The notes beneath the pieces are model-generated. The model saw only the letters and a program-made list of their open reading frames with translations. It was not told the DNA's origin and made no database searches. A stretch of DNA of 41,375 nucleotides from assembly GCA_022822375.1 (NCBI GenBank), contig JAJEBU010000058.1, positions 1-41,375 on the forward strand. The letters are read 5' to 3'. The translations under genes were made by a program, and so were the position numbers. The DNA is from Dehalococcoidia bacterium (lineage in GTDB: Bacteria; Chloroflexota; Dehalococcoidia; Bin125). Positions 1 to 9,047 of the stretch are shown here, one piece after another. How positions within the stretch are numbered: position 1 is the first letter of the stretch; each line of letters begins with the position of its first letter.

Positions 1-842
1 AGGCCTTGCGACTTGAAGGCGGCGGCGACGTCGTCCTGGCGGGCCGCGATCAAGCCGCTGGCGATGAGCGTGCCGCCCGGTTTCACCGCTCGCGTGATGT
101 CCGCCGCGAGCCACTGGAGGATGTCGGCGGTGAGGTTGGCGGCGACGAGGTCGAACGGTTTCCATTCGTTGGACAGCGAACCCTCGCGCACGTCGACAAT
201 GTCGGCGAGCTTGTTCTGACGCACGGTCTGCCGGGCGGCGTCGACGGCGAGCGGGTCGATGTCGGTGGCAATGACTGACTCCGCGCCGAGCAAGGCGGCG
301 GCGCAGGCGAGGATCCCGCTGCCCGTGCCGACGTCGAGCACGCGCGATCCGATCGCGACGTGTTCGGCCAATAGACGCAAGCAGAGTCTGGTGGACTGGT
401 GCTGGCCCGTCCCGAAGGCTAGCCCGGGCACGAGCTCGATTACAATCTCGCGCTCTGCCGCGCGGTACACCTTGTGCGGCGGACGAACGACGATCGGGCG
501 CTCGCCTGGGATGCGCACGATGTCGAAGTGGTCGTGCCACGCCGTGCGCCAATCGCGGTCGGGCATGACCGCCGCGCTCACGACGGACTCGCGCAGCAGA
601 CGCTGCGCGGCGTCGCGCAGCTTCGGTTCGATCCGCTGCCATTGGTCGGCATCGATGTAGGCGGCAACTTCGACAGCGTCATGCTCGAGCAAGCGGTTGT
701 CGTGGCTGGGCCACGGCTCCTCCGACGGCTCATCGAACTGGTACTCGACGCTCGAGTTGTGGACGCCGGCGATCTCCCACGCGGCAACGGCCGGTTCGAC
801 CTCCGCGGCGTCAACGGCGATGGCGACGCGCAGCAATGGCAT
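1..842 (-). CDS. prmA: Ribosomal protein L11 methyltransferase (partial, 3' end outside window)
   Basis: SAM-dependent methyltransferase that methylates lysines and the N-terminus of ribosomal protein L11. I translated the minus strand directly; the frame stays open to the window edge, giving about 280 residues starting MPLLRVAIAV. The PrmA signature is present as PGLAFGTGQHQST (family form PGMAFGTGTHPTT), followed by the SAM-binding VLDVGTGSGILA, the acidic ATDIDPLAV and the ANLTADIL motif. The ATG at 842 lies 14 bases after the dnaJ stop, so it is probably co-transcribed with dnaJ, a common dnaJ-prmA arrangement. The last residues of the family are missing because the window ends. Confidence 0.93.
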   Translation of the reverse strand, partial: MPLLRVAIAVDAAEVEPAVAAWEIAGVHNSSVEYQFDEPSEEPWPSHDNRLLEHDAVEVAAYIDADQWQRIEPKLRDAAQRLLRESVVSAAVMPDRDWRTAWHDHFDIVRIPGERPIVVRPPHKVYRAAEREIVIELVPGLAFGTGQHQSTRLCLRLLAEHVAIGSRVLDVGTGSGILACAAALLGAESVIATDIDPLAVDAARQTVRQNKLADIVDVREGSLSNEWKPFDLVAANLTADILQWLAADITRAVKPGGTLIASGLIAARQDDVAAAFKSQG

Positions 843-856
843 GGGTGGGCGCGGTG

Positions 857-1984
857 TTAGTTCGAGAACGCGCCGCGGATCCGCGAGAACACGCTGTCGT
901 CGCCCGATCCGCTGCGGCTGGTGGGATCATCCAGCACATCCGCGAGCTGCTCGAAGAGTTCTCGCTGCTCGGACGTCAGCTTGGTCGGGACGGCGACGTG
1001 GACCTGCACACGCAGGTCGCCGCGGCCGCGCCCGTTGAGGTGCGGCACGCCCTCGCCGCGCAGTCGGAACTCGTGTCCGTGCTGGGTCGCGGCCGGCACG
1101 TTGAGCGGTTGATGGTCGCCGGAGATACCGGGGATATCAACCGTCGCGCCCAGCGCCGCCTGGGCGACGTTGAGGTAGAGGGGCAGCAACAGGTCGTTGC
1201 CGTCGCGCAGGAACAGCTCGTGCGGACGCACGGCGATATCGACGTAGAGATTGCCGGCCGGTCCGCCGCGCAGACCGGCGTCGCCCTCGCCCGACAGCCG
1301 CATCTGTGCGCCGTCGCTGACGCCGGCCGGGATCTTCACCTTGAGTCGGCGGTTGCGTTGCTCGCGTCCGATTCCGCCGCATGCGGTGCAGGGACGCTCG
1401 ATCACCGAGCCTTCACCGTCGCACGGTTCGCACGGCGCGACGTTGACGAAGCGACCGAAGACGTTGGACTGCGTGCGGCGCACCTCGCCCGATCCACCGC
1501 AGACCTCGCAGGCGACGCGCTGGGTGCCGGGCTCGCCGCCGGAACCGCCGCAGATGCCGCAGTGTTCCAGCCGCGAGGCGCGAATCTCTTCCTCGCAGCC
1601 GAAGACGGCCTCGTCGAAGTTCAACTCGATCTGCAGCCGCAGGTCGCCGCCGCGAATCGGTCCGGCGGCGCGTCGTCCGCCGAAGAAGGCGTCGAAGATG
1701 TCGCCAAAGCCGCCGAAGTCGAAGCCCTCGAAGCCGGCGCCCTGCGCAAAGGCGCCGGTCGAGCCGTATTGGTCGTAGCGCGCCTTCTTGTCAGGGTCGG
1801 AGAGCACCTCGTAGGCGGCGCCGATCCGCTTGAAGGTCGCCTCTGACGCCTCCTTTTGCGCGGGGTCGGAGACGCGGTCAGGGTGATGCTCCATCGCCAG
1901 CTTGCGGAAGGCGCGGCGGATGTCGTCCTGGGAGGCATCGCGGGAGACGCCGAGGATTTCATAGAAGTCGTCAGATTGAACCAT
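857..1984 (-). CDS. dnaJ: Chaperone DnaJ (Hsp40, type I)
   Basis: Co-chaperone that delivers unfolded clients to DnaK and stimulates its ATPase. The 375-residue protein has the J-domain (about residues 6-72, with the HPD tripeptide in HHPDRV), a Gly/Phe-rich linker, four zinc-binding CxxCxGxG repeats (CGICGGSG, CEVCGGSG, CEPCDGEG, CTACGGIG) and the C-terminal client-binding barrels. Length and order are those of a full type I DnaJ. It is separated from dnaK by two plus-strand genes, so it cannot be read through from the CIRCE promoter in a simple way. No Shine-Dalgarno is evident before the ATG. A TACCCT hexamer (minus strand, 1991-1996) lies six bases upstream of the ATG, which would fit a leaderless start, but the -35 region is poor. 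Confidence 0.96.
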   Translation of the reverse strand: MVQSDDFYEILGVSRDASQDDIRRAFRKLAMEHHPDRVSDPAQKEASEATFKRIGAAYEVLSDPDKKARYDQYGSTGAFAQGAGFEGFDFGGFGDIFDAFFGGRRAAGPIRGGDLRLQIELNFDEAVFGCEEEIRASRLEHCGICGGSGGEPGTQRVACEVCGGSGEVRRTQSNVFGRFVNVAPCEPCDGEGSVIERPCTACGGIGREQRNRRLKVKIPAGVSDGAQMRLSGEGDAGLRGGPAGNLYVDIAVRPHELFLRDGNDLLLPLYLNVAQAALGATVDIPGISGDHQPLNVPAATQHGHEFRLRGEGVPHLNGRGRGDLRVQVHVAVPTKLTSEQRELFEQLADVLDDPTSRSGSGDDSVFSRIRGAFSN

Positions 1985-2074
1985 TTGGGTAGGGTATCGC
2001 GGGCGCGACGTTGCGGATAGTTGCCGAACGACACGCCGGTCGTCTCGATATGCTGGCCTCGTGGAGATGGCGTG

Positions 2075-2779
2075 ATGACCAAGCAGGTGCTCGGACGGGA
2101 CGAGGCGTTACGACTGCTGCGCGAGCACATGCCGGTGTTGCGCGAGCGCTTTGGGGTGACGAGCCTGGCGTTGTTCGGATCGACCGCCCGCGATGAGGCA
2201 TACGCCGACAGCGATGTCGATGTTCTCGTCGAGTTCGATCGCGAGCCCGATGCTTCTTGGGGAAGCTATGAGGCTCGGACGTATCTCTCGGAAGTGCTCG
2301 GTCGGCGGGTTGACATGGTCGAACGTCACCGAATGCGCAAGGAGTACCTGCCGTGGGTTGCGGCCGATGAGGTCGATCCGATGAATCCGAGGGAGCCCAT
2401 GCCGGGAGCAGCAAGACCAAAGCGGTGGGATGTCTACGTGCAGGACATGATCGATGCATCCCGCCAAGTTGTTCGGTACACAGAAGGGGTCAGCCGTGAC
2501 GACTTCTTCAGCAACAGTGAGAAACACGACGCCACGATCCGACAGCTGGAGGTGCTCGGCGAGGCTGCACACCGAATCTCAGCAGACGTACACGATGCCC
2601 ATCCGGAGATTCCCTGGCAGCTCGTGATTGACAATCGCAACTACCTGATTCACGGCTACGACGGGATCAAGCCTGACAAGCTCTGGAGCACGATTCAGGA
2701 GCACGTGCCGGCGTTGATTGCGAGGCTGACCGCGCTGCTCGCCGAGGCTCAAGCAGAGGTCGCCGACCTCGAAGAGTGA
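2075..2779 (+). CDS. MntA-HepT fusion (nucleotidyltransferase antitoxin joined to HEPN toxin)
   Basis: Single 234-residue ORF that joins two proteins normally encoded separately. Residues 1-100 are a minimal nucleotidyltransferase (MntA type) with GSx10DxD (G35 S36, D47, D49) and a third acidic residue D80 in RRVDMV. Residues 115-215 are a DUF86/HepT HEPN domain with the RNase motif Rx4HxY (R188, H193, Y195 in RNYLIHGY). In known pairs MntA AMPylates the HepT tyrosine to silence its RNase; all these residues are kept. The start at 2075 is chosen because GGAG precedes it (2063-2066); an in-frame ATG at 2021 has no better support. An internal in-frame ATG at 2399 is preceded by GAGGGAG and would give a free HepT of 126 residues. 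It sits between dnaK and dnaJ on the opposite strand and looks less GC-rich than its neighbours. Confidence 0.88.
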   Translation: MTKQVLGRDEALRLLREHMPVLRERFGVTSLALFGSTARDEAYADSDVDVLVEFDREPDASWGSYEARTYLSEVLGRRVDMVERHRMRKEYLPWVAADEVDPMNPREPMPGAARPKRWDVYVQDMIDASRQVVRYTEGVSRDDFFSNSEKHDATIRQLEVLGEAAHRISADVHDAHPEIPWQLVIDNRNYLIHGYDGIKPDKLWSTIQEHVPALIARLTALLAEAQAEVADLEE

Positions 2780-2826
2780 GTGGGCACCCGGCGAATCGCC
2801 CAGTGCGCTTTACACCTCGGGGGAGG

Positions 2827-2840
2827 ATGCTTCGAAGCAT
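2827..2840. repeat. 14-bp perfect palindrome downstream of the MntA-HepT gene
   Basis: ATGCTTCGAAGCAT is a perfect palindrome 47 bases after the MntA-HepT stop. It could be an operator half-site pair or the stem of a weak terminator, but there is no T-tract. Function unknown. Confidence 0.5.
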
Positions 2841-2909
2841 GGTGCGCTTACTAAGGCGATCCGAGGCACATGCTACGCTGGGCAGCTGAAGCGACCCGTG
2901 AGGCGACAC

Positions 2910-3224
2910 ATGTCCAAGCCGAGCAGTCGCATCGTGCGAACTGTGGTGCGAGAAGCGCTCGTTGGCGTGCTGGGAGTCGCCATCGGCTACTGCCTACTCT
3001 TGGGGTTCAATACGTTGGTCATGGGACGCGACGTCCCTGACGCGGCTTGGTCCGGGCTGCAAACCGTGGGCATCTTGATTGCGGTTCTCGTTCCCTTAGG
3101 GGCGTTGCGAGCTTGGCGCAGACACAGCCCTGTCACTCTCAAGCAATCCACGTACTTCCCCGCCCTGTTGCGCGATCGGCCTCAGAAGCTAGGCAAACAC
3201 ACCGATGTTCGGGATGCCCGCTGA
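2910..3224 (+). CDS. Small two-helix membrane protein, unknown
   Basis: I do not recognise this 104-residue protein. It has a basic N-terminus (MSKPSSRIVRTVVREA), a hydrophobic segment around residues 16-35 (LVGVLGVAIGYCLLLGF) and a second around residues 49-66 (GLQTVGILIAVLVPLGAL), then a basic cytoplasmic-looking tail. The ATG at 2910 is chosen because GAGG lies at 2900-2903; a GTG at 2898 is in frame. Its stop codon is one base from the stop codon of dnaK on the other strand, leaving no room for a separate terminator. It follows the MntA-HepT gene and may be part of the same insertion. It could be accessory or spurious, though the two clean hydrophobic helices argue for a real gene. Confidence 0.55.
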   Translation: MSKPSSRIVRTVVREALVGVLGVAIGYCLLLGFNTLVMGRDVPDAAWSGLQTVGILIAVLVPLGALRAWRRHSPVTLKQSTYFPALLRDRPQKLGKHTDVRDAR

Positions 3225-3225
3225 C

Positions 3226-5124
<1,899 letters not shown>

Positions 5125-5133
5125 GGGTGTCTC

Positions 5134-5754
5134 CTATTCGTCCGCTTCTTCGGGTGGTTCGCTGTGTTCGATGTCTGTCTGCTCAATCGGGTCACGGGAC
5201 TCGACGGAGCCGTCGCCGACCATCACTTGCGTGGCGCGCAGGACGCGTGAGCCGACCGTGTAGCCGGTGCGCAGCACGGCCACGATCTCGTCGCGCCGGC
5301 CGGGCAGCTGGCCGACGGCCTCGTGCACTTCGGGGTCGAAGGGCTGGTCGATGGTTGCAATCTGCTGCACCTGCTGCTTGGCGAGCAGCGCGTTGAGTTT
5401 CTGCGAGATGAGCGCGACGCCTTGCCGCCATGGATCGTCCGACTCGTCAGCGGGCGGCGCTTCGCGGTTGGCGCGCTCGAAGTCGTCGGCGAGATCGACG
5501 AGGTCGAGCAGGATCGCGCGCTGCGACTGCTGGACACGGTCGCGCACGTCCTGGGCCGAGCGGCGCTTGAGGTTCTCGAAGTCGGCCTGGGCGCGCTGCC
5601 AGCCGGCGAAGTAGCGGGCCCGCTCTTCGCGCAGCGACTCCAGCGTCTCGTCCGACGCCACAATGTCCTCGCGCTGGTCTTCCCGTTGGTCCTCAAGCGG
5701 CTCGGACGCCGCGTCCGGCGCTTCGTGCTCGCTGACGTGTGGGTCGTCGTTCAT
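5134..5754 (-). CDS. grpE: Nucleotide exchange factor GrpE
   Basis: Releases ADP from DnaK to reset the chaperone cycle. The 206-residue protein has an acidic, low-complexity N-terminus with a repeated DQRED, a long helix (about residues 55-100, FAGWQRAQADFENLKRR typical of the GrpE dimer stalk) and the C-terminal beta domain with FDPEVHEAV and VLRTGYTVGSRVLRATQVMV. The ATG overlaps the hrcA stop (ATGA, 5751-5754), indicating translational coupling. The order hrcA-grpE-dnaK is the classic CIRCE-regulated operon. Confidence 0.97.
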   Translation of the reverse strand: MNDDPHVSEHEAPDAASEPLEDQREDQREDIVASDETLESLREERARYFAGWQRAQADFENLKRRSAQDVRDRVQQSQRAILLDLVDLADDFERANREAPPADESDDPWRQGVALISQKLNALLAKQQVQQIATIDQPFDPEVHEAVGQLPGRRDEIVAVLRTGYTVGSRVLRATQVMVGDGSVESRDPIEQTDIEHSEPPEEADE

Positions 5755-6845
5755 CGATTCACTCCGTAAACGGCGTCAATCATCTCCTGTAGCAGTTGGG
5801 AGTAGAAGCGCGCGGCGGCGATGCTGCGCGGGTAGTTCATCCGCGTGGGGCCGATGATTCCGACGTAGCCGGGGATCTCGGGCGCCGCAGGATCGGGTGT
5901 CGACGAGCCGTACGGCGCGAGCACGAGCGAGCATTCCTGCAACAGCTCGGTCGGATGGTCATCGCCGATCAGCACGTGCATCGCGCCGCCCATCGCGAAG
6001 TCGTCGATCACGGCAGCGGGGATCAGGTCTTCGGCGGCGTGCTGGTCAACGAGCTCGATCAGTTCGAGCGAGCGTTCGGGCTCGTGCTGAAACTCGGGCT
6101 GGGCCATCATGCCGCCGAGCCCGGCGATGGCCGGGATACCGGCGCGCTGGGCGTCGCGTTCGAGCACCTGGGCCAGGGTCTCCAGCACGACCGTTTCGAC
6201 GGTGTGCTGGGGCGCATCGGTCGAGTGCTGGGCCGCCTGCCGCACGTCCCCCGCCGAGCGTCCGCGCAGGTCTCCAGAGAGTTTGGCGGCGAGGTCGGCC
6301 AGCTCGTCCACTTCGACTGGTTGGGGCAGCGGCATGAGCTGTCGAATCATCCGCGCTTCCTGCACGACCACGATCATCAGCACGAGCAATTCGTTCAGCG
6401 CGATCAGCTCGAGCTGTCGCACGCGCAGACGCTCGGGATGGGGCGGCGCGACAATGACCAGCAGGCCCAACGAGCGGGCCAGCACGTTGGCCGCCAGCTC
6501 GACCCACTCGTCGACCGCCGGCGCGGCCTGGAAGAACTGATGGCGGACTGACGCCTGCTCGGCCATGCCCAGCTCGGCATGGCCCATCAGCGACTGCACA
6601 AAGTGCCGATAGCCGCGGTTGGATGGGATGCGACCGGCCGAGGTGTGTGGATGGGTGAGATAGCCCTGTTCTTCGAGGGCGTGCATTTCATGGCGTATCG
6701 TGGCAGGCGAGGCAGGCAGGGCGTACTTCTCGACGACGTGACGCGATGCGACCGGCGTAGCAGTCTCGATGTAGTCCTGGATCACGAGCTGGAGAATGCC
6801 GGCTCGACGATCGGGAAGGCGTTCGGGCGACCGCTGGGAAGGCAT
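5751..6845 (-). CDS. hrcA: Heat-inducible transcription repressor HrcA
   Basis: Repressor that binds CIRCE and represses the grpE-dnaK operon until heat stress. The 364-residue form starting MPSQRSPERLPDRRAG has the winged-helix domain (ATIRHEMHALEEQGYL, then HTSAGRIPSNRGYRHFV) followed by the GAF-like and inserted domains (C-terminal VGIIGPTRMNYPRSIA). A longer reading from a GTG at 6908 is rejected because that codon lies inside the CIRCE operator. The ATG at 6845 has no strong ribosome site, so the exact start is less certain than the identity. It overlaps grpE by four bases. Confidence 0.96.
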   Translation of the reverse strand: MPSQRSPERLPDRRAGILQLVIQDYIETATPVASRHVVEKYALPASPATIRHEMHALEEQGYLTHPHTSAGRIPSNRGYRHFVQSLMGHAELGMAEQASVRHQFFQAAPAVDEWVELAANVLARSLGLLVIVAPPHPERLRVRQLELIALNELLVLMIVVVQEARMIRQLMPLPQPVEVDELADLAAKLSGDLRGRSAGDVRQAAQHSTDAPQHTVETVVLETLAQVLERDAQRAGIPAIAGLGGMMAQPEFQHEPERSLELIELVDQHAAEDLIPAAVIDDFAMGGAMHVLIGDDHPTELLQECSLVLAPYGSSTPDPAAPEIPGYVGIIGPTRMNYPRSIAAARFYSQLLQEMIDAVYGVNR

Positions 6846-6901
6846 GGCAGTGGTTCGCGGCGTTCTAGCCTCTGGGCTGCTGTGTCGTGCTCGGACTGCA
6901 G

Positions 6902-6928
6902 TTGGCACTCTCCCGCTGAGAGTGCTAA
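6902..6928. promoter_or_regulatory. CIRCE operator (HrcA-binding inverted repeat)
   Basis: TTGGCACTC, nine-base spacer, GAGTGCTAA. This matches the CIRCE consensus TTAGCACTC-N9-GAGTGCTAA with one mismatch, in the left arm as read on the plus strand. It begins just downstream of the predicted transcription start of hrcA, so HrcA bound here would block the promoter, making the operon autoregulated. Confidence 0.95.
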
Positions 6929-6935
6929 CACCGCA

Positions 6936-6964
6936 ATCCTAGCAGCGTTGACTGGATTCGGCAA
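6936..6964 (-). promoter_or_regulatory. Sigma-70-type promoter of the hrcA-grpE-dnaK operon
   Basis: On the minus strand a -35 TTGCCG (6959-6964) and a -10 TAGGAT (6936-6941) are separated by 17 bases. The start of transcription would fall at about 6929, immediately at the edge of the CIRCE element, which is the normal arrangement for this repressor. Confidence 0.7.
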
Positions 6965-7038
6965 AACGATCCAGCGACGCAACTCGACTTCCGTGCGTGT
7001 CGCATGACACCCCCTGTGCAGATGGAGAGAGACCAGCC

Positions 7039-8310
7039 ATGGTCAGCGGATCCCCCGACCAACCCGCGCTGACGCCGATGATGCGCGGCGTCCGCGAAGA
7101 CGATCCGACGGAGCGCCGCCGCGTGGTGATCACCGGCCTGGGCGCCGTCTCGGCCGCTGGACCGTTGATGGCCGACCTGTGGTCCGCGCTGTGCGAGGGT
7201 CAGGTCTGCACATCCGAGCTGACCAGCGTCGAGACCGCCTTCCCTGCGGTGGCGGGGCAGGTTGACGATGGCTGGGACGGTCCCGCCGGCGCGCCCGCCT
7301 GGCTGACCGCGCGGATGGATCGCGCCTCGCGCCTCGCGCTCGACGCGGCGTTGCAAGCGCAGGTGGATGCGCGGATCGAGATTTCCAACCAGACTGCCTT
7401 CGCGGTCGGCGCGATCACAGGCATCGCCCATCCCGGCGCGGGAACCGGCTGGCAGGCGATCGGTTCCGGCCTGTCTGGCGCGTCGCTGGGTCTGAACATC
7501 GCGGGGCCGGCCTTCACCATCTCGGCCGGCGGCGCGTCGGGCTTGTCGGCGGTGGTGATCGCGGCGCAGCTGATTCGCGCGGGCGTGATCCGCGCCGCGC
7601 TGGCGATCGGCGCGGAGGCGCCGCTGACCGCCGAGGTGCTCGGCGCGTATGAGTCGTTGGCAATGCTCGATCGCAGCGGCGATCTGCGTGCGCAGCGGCC
7701 GTTCGACGCCAACCGCGGCGGCATCGTGCTGGGTGAGGGCGCTGCGGCGTTGATGCTGGAAGATCGGCAGCTCGCCGCGCAGCGCGGCGCGACGGTCTAC
7801 GCGGAGATCGGCGGCGAGGCGATGTCCGCTGGTCCGATGGGCGACGGCCTCGCTCCGACCGATGTCGAGGTCGCCCGTCGCGCCTACGGCGACGCCCTGC
7901 TCGCGGGCGAGATCTCACCTTCGGACGTTGATGTGGTCGTCACGGCGGGCGTCGGCAGCACGCTCGGCGACGAGCGCGAGACGGACATCATCGAGCGCGC
8001 CTTCGGCCGCCGCACGCTGGATATGTACGCGGCCGCCGTCTCGCCCAACGTGGGCTACACACTGGGCGCGTCGGGCGCGCTGTCGGCCGCCGCCGCTGCG
8101 ATGATCGTCCGAGACCGGCTGATTCCGCCCCACGCGACGTTCGAGGAAGAGGACATCGCCTGCAAGCTCGGCTTCACCCCGCGGCTGTACGAGGATCAGA
8201 TCGTGGGTGCGGCGGTCGCCGCCTATGGCGCGCACGGCCAGAACGCGGCGATGATCCTGCTGCCGCACCGGCCCGAAGCGGGCGACGAACTGCCCGTGCT
8301 GATCAACTGA
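7039..8310 (+). CDS. Ketoacyl-synthase-fold protein lacking all catalytic residues
   Basis: 423-residue thiolase-fold protein clearly related to FabF-type 3-oxoacyl-ACP synthase: RRVVITGLGAVSAAG near the start, the GP...S..SG nucleophile-elbow region and RPFDANRGGIVLGEGAA. Yet the nucleophile motif reads SAGGASG (Gly165 where STACxSG has Cys), the first His motif (NAHGTSTPxGD) reads VTAGVGSTLGD, the Lys/His motif (TKSMTGHLLGAAG) reads VSPNVGYTLGASG, and the last motif (GFGGTN) reads GAHGQN. All catalytic positions are therefore lost. Chain-length factors of type II polyketide systems also lack the Cys, but no polyketide genes are near. The start at 7039 has GGAGAGA upstream; a GTG at 6997 is less likely. 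It heads a likely operon with the next two genes. I infer a structural or binding role. Confidence 0.85.
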   Translation: MVSGSPDQPALTPMMRGVREDDPTERRRVVITGLGAVSAAGPLMADLWSALCEGQVCTSELTSVETAFPAVAGQVDDGWDGPAGAPAWLTARMDRASRLALDAALQAQVDARIEISNQTAFAVGAITGIAHPGAGTGWQAIGSGLSGASLGLNIAGPAFTISAGGASGLSAVVIAAQLIRAGVIRAALAIGAEAPLTAEVLGAYESLAMLDRSGDLRAQRPFDANRGGIVLGEGAAALMLEDRQLAAQRGATVYAEIGGEAMSAGPMGDGLAPTDVEVARRAYGDALLAGEISPSDVDVVVTAGVGSTLGDERETDIIERAFGRRTLDMYAAAVSPNVGYTLGASGALSAAAAAMIVRDRLIPPHATFEEEDIACKLGFTPRLYEDQIVGAAVAAYGAHGQNAAMILLPHRPEAGDELPVLIN

Positions 8311-8324
8311 CGGCCGCGGCGCGG

Positions 8325-8379
8325 GTCAGCACGTCGTCAGCGCGTCGTCAGCGCGTCGTCAGCACGTAGTCCGCGCGCT
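8325..8379. repeat. 11-bp tandem repeat, about five units
   Basis: Units GTCAGCACGTC, GTCAGCGCGTC, GTCAGCGCGTC, GTCAGCACGTA and a decayed GTCCGCGCGCT run head to tail between the ketoacyl-synthase-like gene and the next gene, ending 17 bases before its ATG. The period of 11 is close to one helical turn, so a protein-binding array or a simple slippage product are both possible. Confidence 0.75.
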
Positions 8380-8395
8380 CCGTAAGCTATGCGTT

Positions 8396-9046
8396 ATGGA
8401 CATTGCCTGGTACGGACACGCCGCCTTCCGACTGCGCGGGCGCGAGGCGGCGGTCGTGATGGACCCTTGCCCGCCGGAGACCGGCTTTCGGCTGAACAAA
8501 CCGTCCGCGGACATCATCACGATCTCCCGCCCGCGAGACGCATCGCACCGCTGGACGGACGGCGTGACGCTGGAGGCGGCGGCCGCCCAGCGCACGCTCG
8601 ACGCGCCCGGTGAGTATGAGATCAAGCGGGTCCTGGCGACCGGCGTGCGTACGCCCGGCGGCGGGTCGCGCAACATCGCGTTCATCGTGACGATCGACGA
8701 CATCATCGTCGCGCATCTGGGCGATCTGCAGGGGATGCCTGAACGCTCGGCGCTCGAAGAGCTGCAGCGCGCAGACGTCGTGCTGTTGCCCTGCGGCGGC
8801 GGCGGACACCTCTCGCCGCAGGCGGCCGCGTCGATCGCGGGCGAGATCGGCGCGCCGCTCGTGATTCCGATGCTCTACCAGCCCGAGGCGGCTGAGACGG
8901 TGCAGACCGGCCTCGAACCGCTGTCCACATTCTTGCGCGAGATGGGCGCGAGCAGCGAGCCGCCGTCGGACAATCACCTGAACGTCACCCGCTCGTCCAT
9001 CCCTTCCGCGCCGACCGTGGCGCCGTTGCTCGCCCGAGGAGCCTGA
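8396..9046 (+). CDS. Metallo-beta-lactamase-fold protein with a degenerate metal site
   Basis: 216-residue relative of the Zn-dependent UPF0173/Lactamase_B_3 hydrolases: the N-terminal DIAWYGHAAFRLRG, the DP loop, APGEYEI, a HLGDLQGMP motif that carries the late His-x-Gly-Asp, and a C-terminal VIPMLYQPEA where the family has PMHY. The hallmark HxHxDH that should follow ADIITIS is replaced by RPRDASH (residues 45-51), and the later PMHY His is Leu. Most zinc ligands are thus missing. It follows the ketoacyl-synthase-like pseudoenzyme and its stop is one base from the next start, so the three genes are probably co-transcribed. I infer that it is not an active hydrolase. Confidence 0.78.
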   Translation: MDIAWYGHAAFRLRGREAAVVMDPCPPETGFRLNKPSADIITISRPRDASHRWTDGVTLEAAAAQRTLDAPGEYEIKRVLATGVRTPGGGSRNIAFIVTIDDIIVAHLGDLQGMPERSALEELQRADVVLLPCGGGGHLSPQAAASIAGEIGAPLVIPMLYQPEAAETVQTGLEPLSTFLREMGASSEPPSDNHLNVTRSSIPSAPTVAPLLARGA

Positions 9047-9047
9047 T

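Noticed and set aside
6846-6908. Longer HrcA start at GTG 6908
   Set aside because: The codon lies inside the CIRCE operator and has no properly spaced ribosome site.
7039-8310. Type II polyketide chain-length factor
   Set aside because: The Cys is missing as in KS-beta, but there is no partner KS-alpha, ACP or cyclase nearby and the replacement is Gly instead of the usual Gln.
8325-8379. CRISPR-like array
   Set aside because: Units are only 11 bases and directly adjacent with no spacers.
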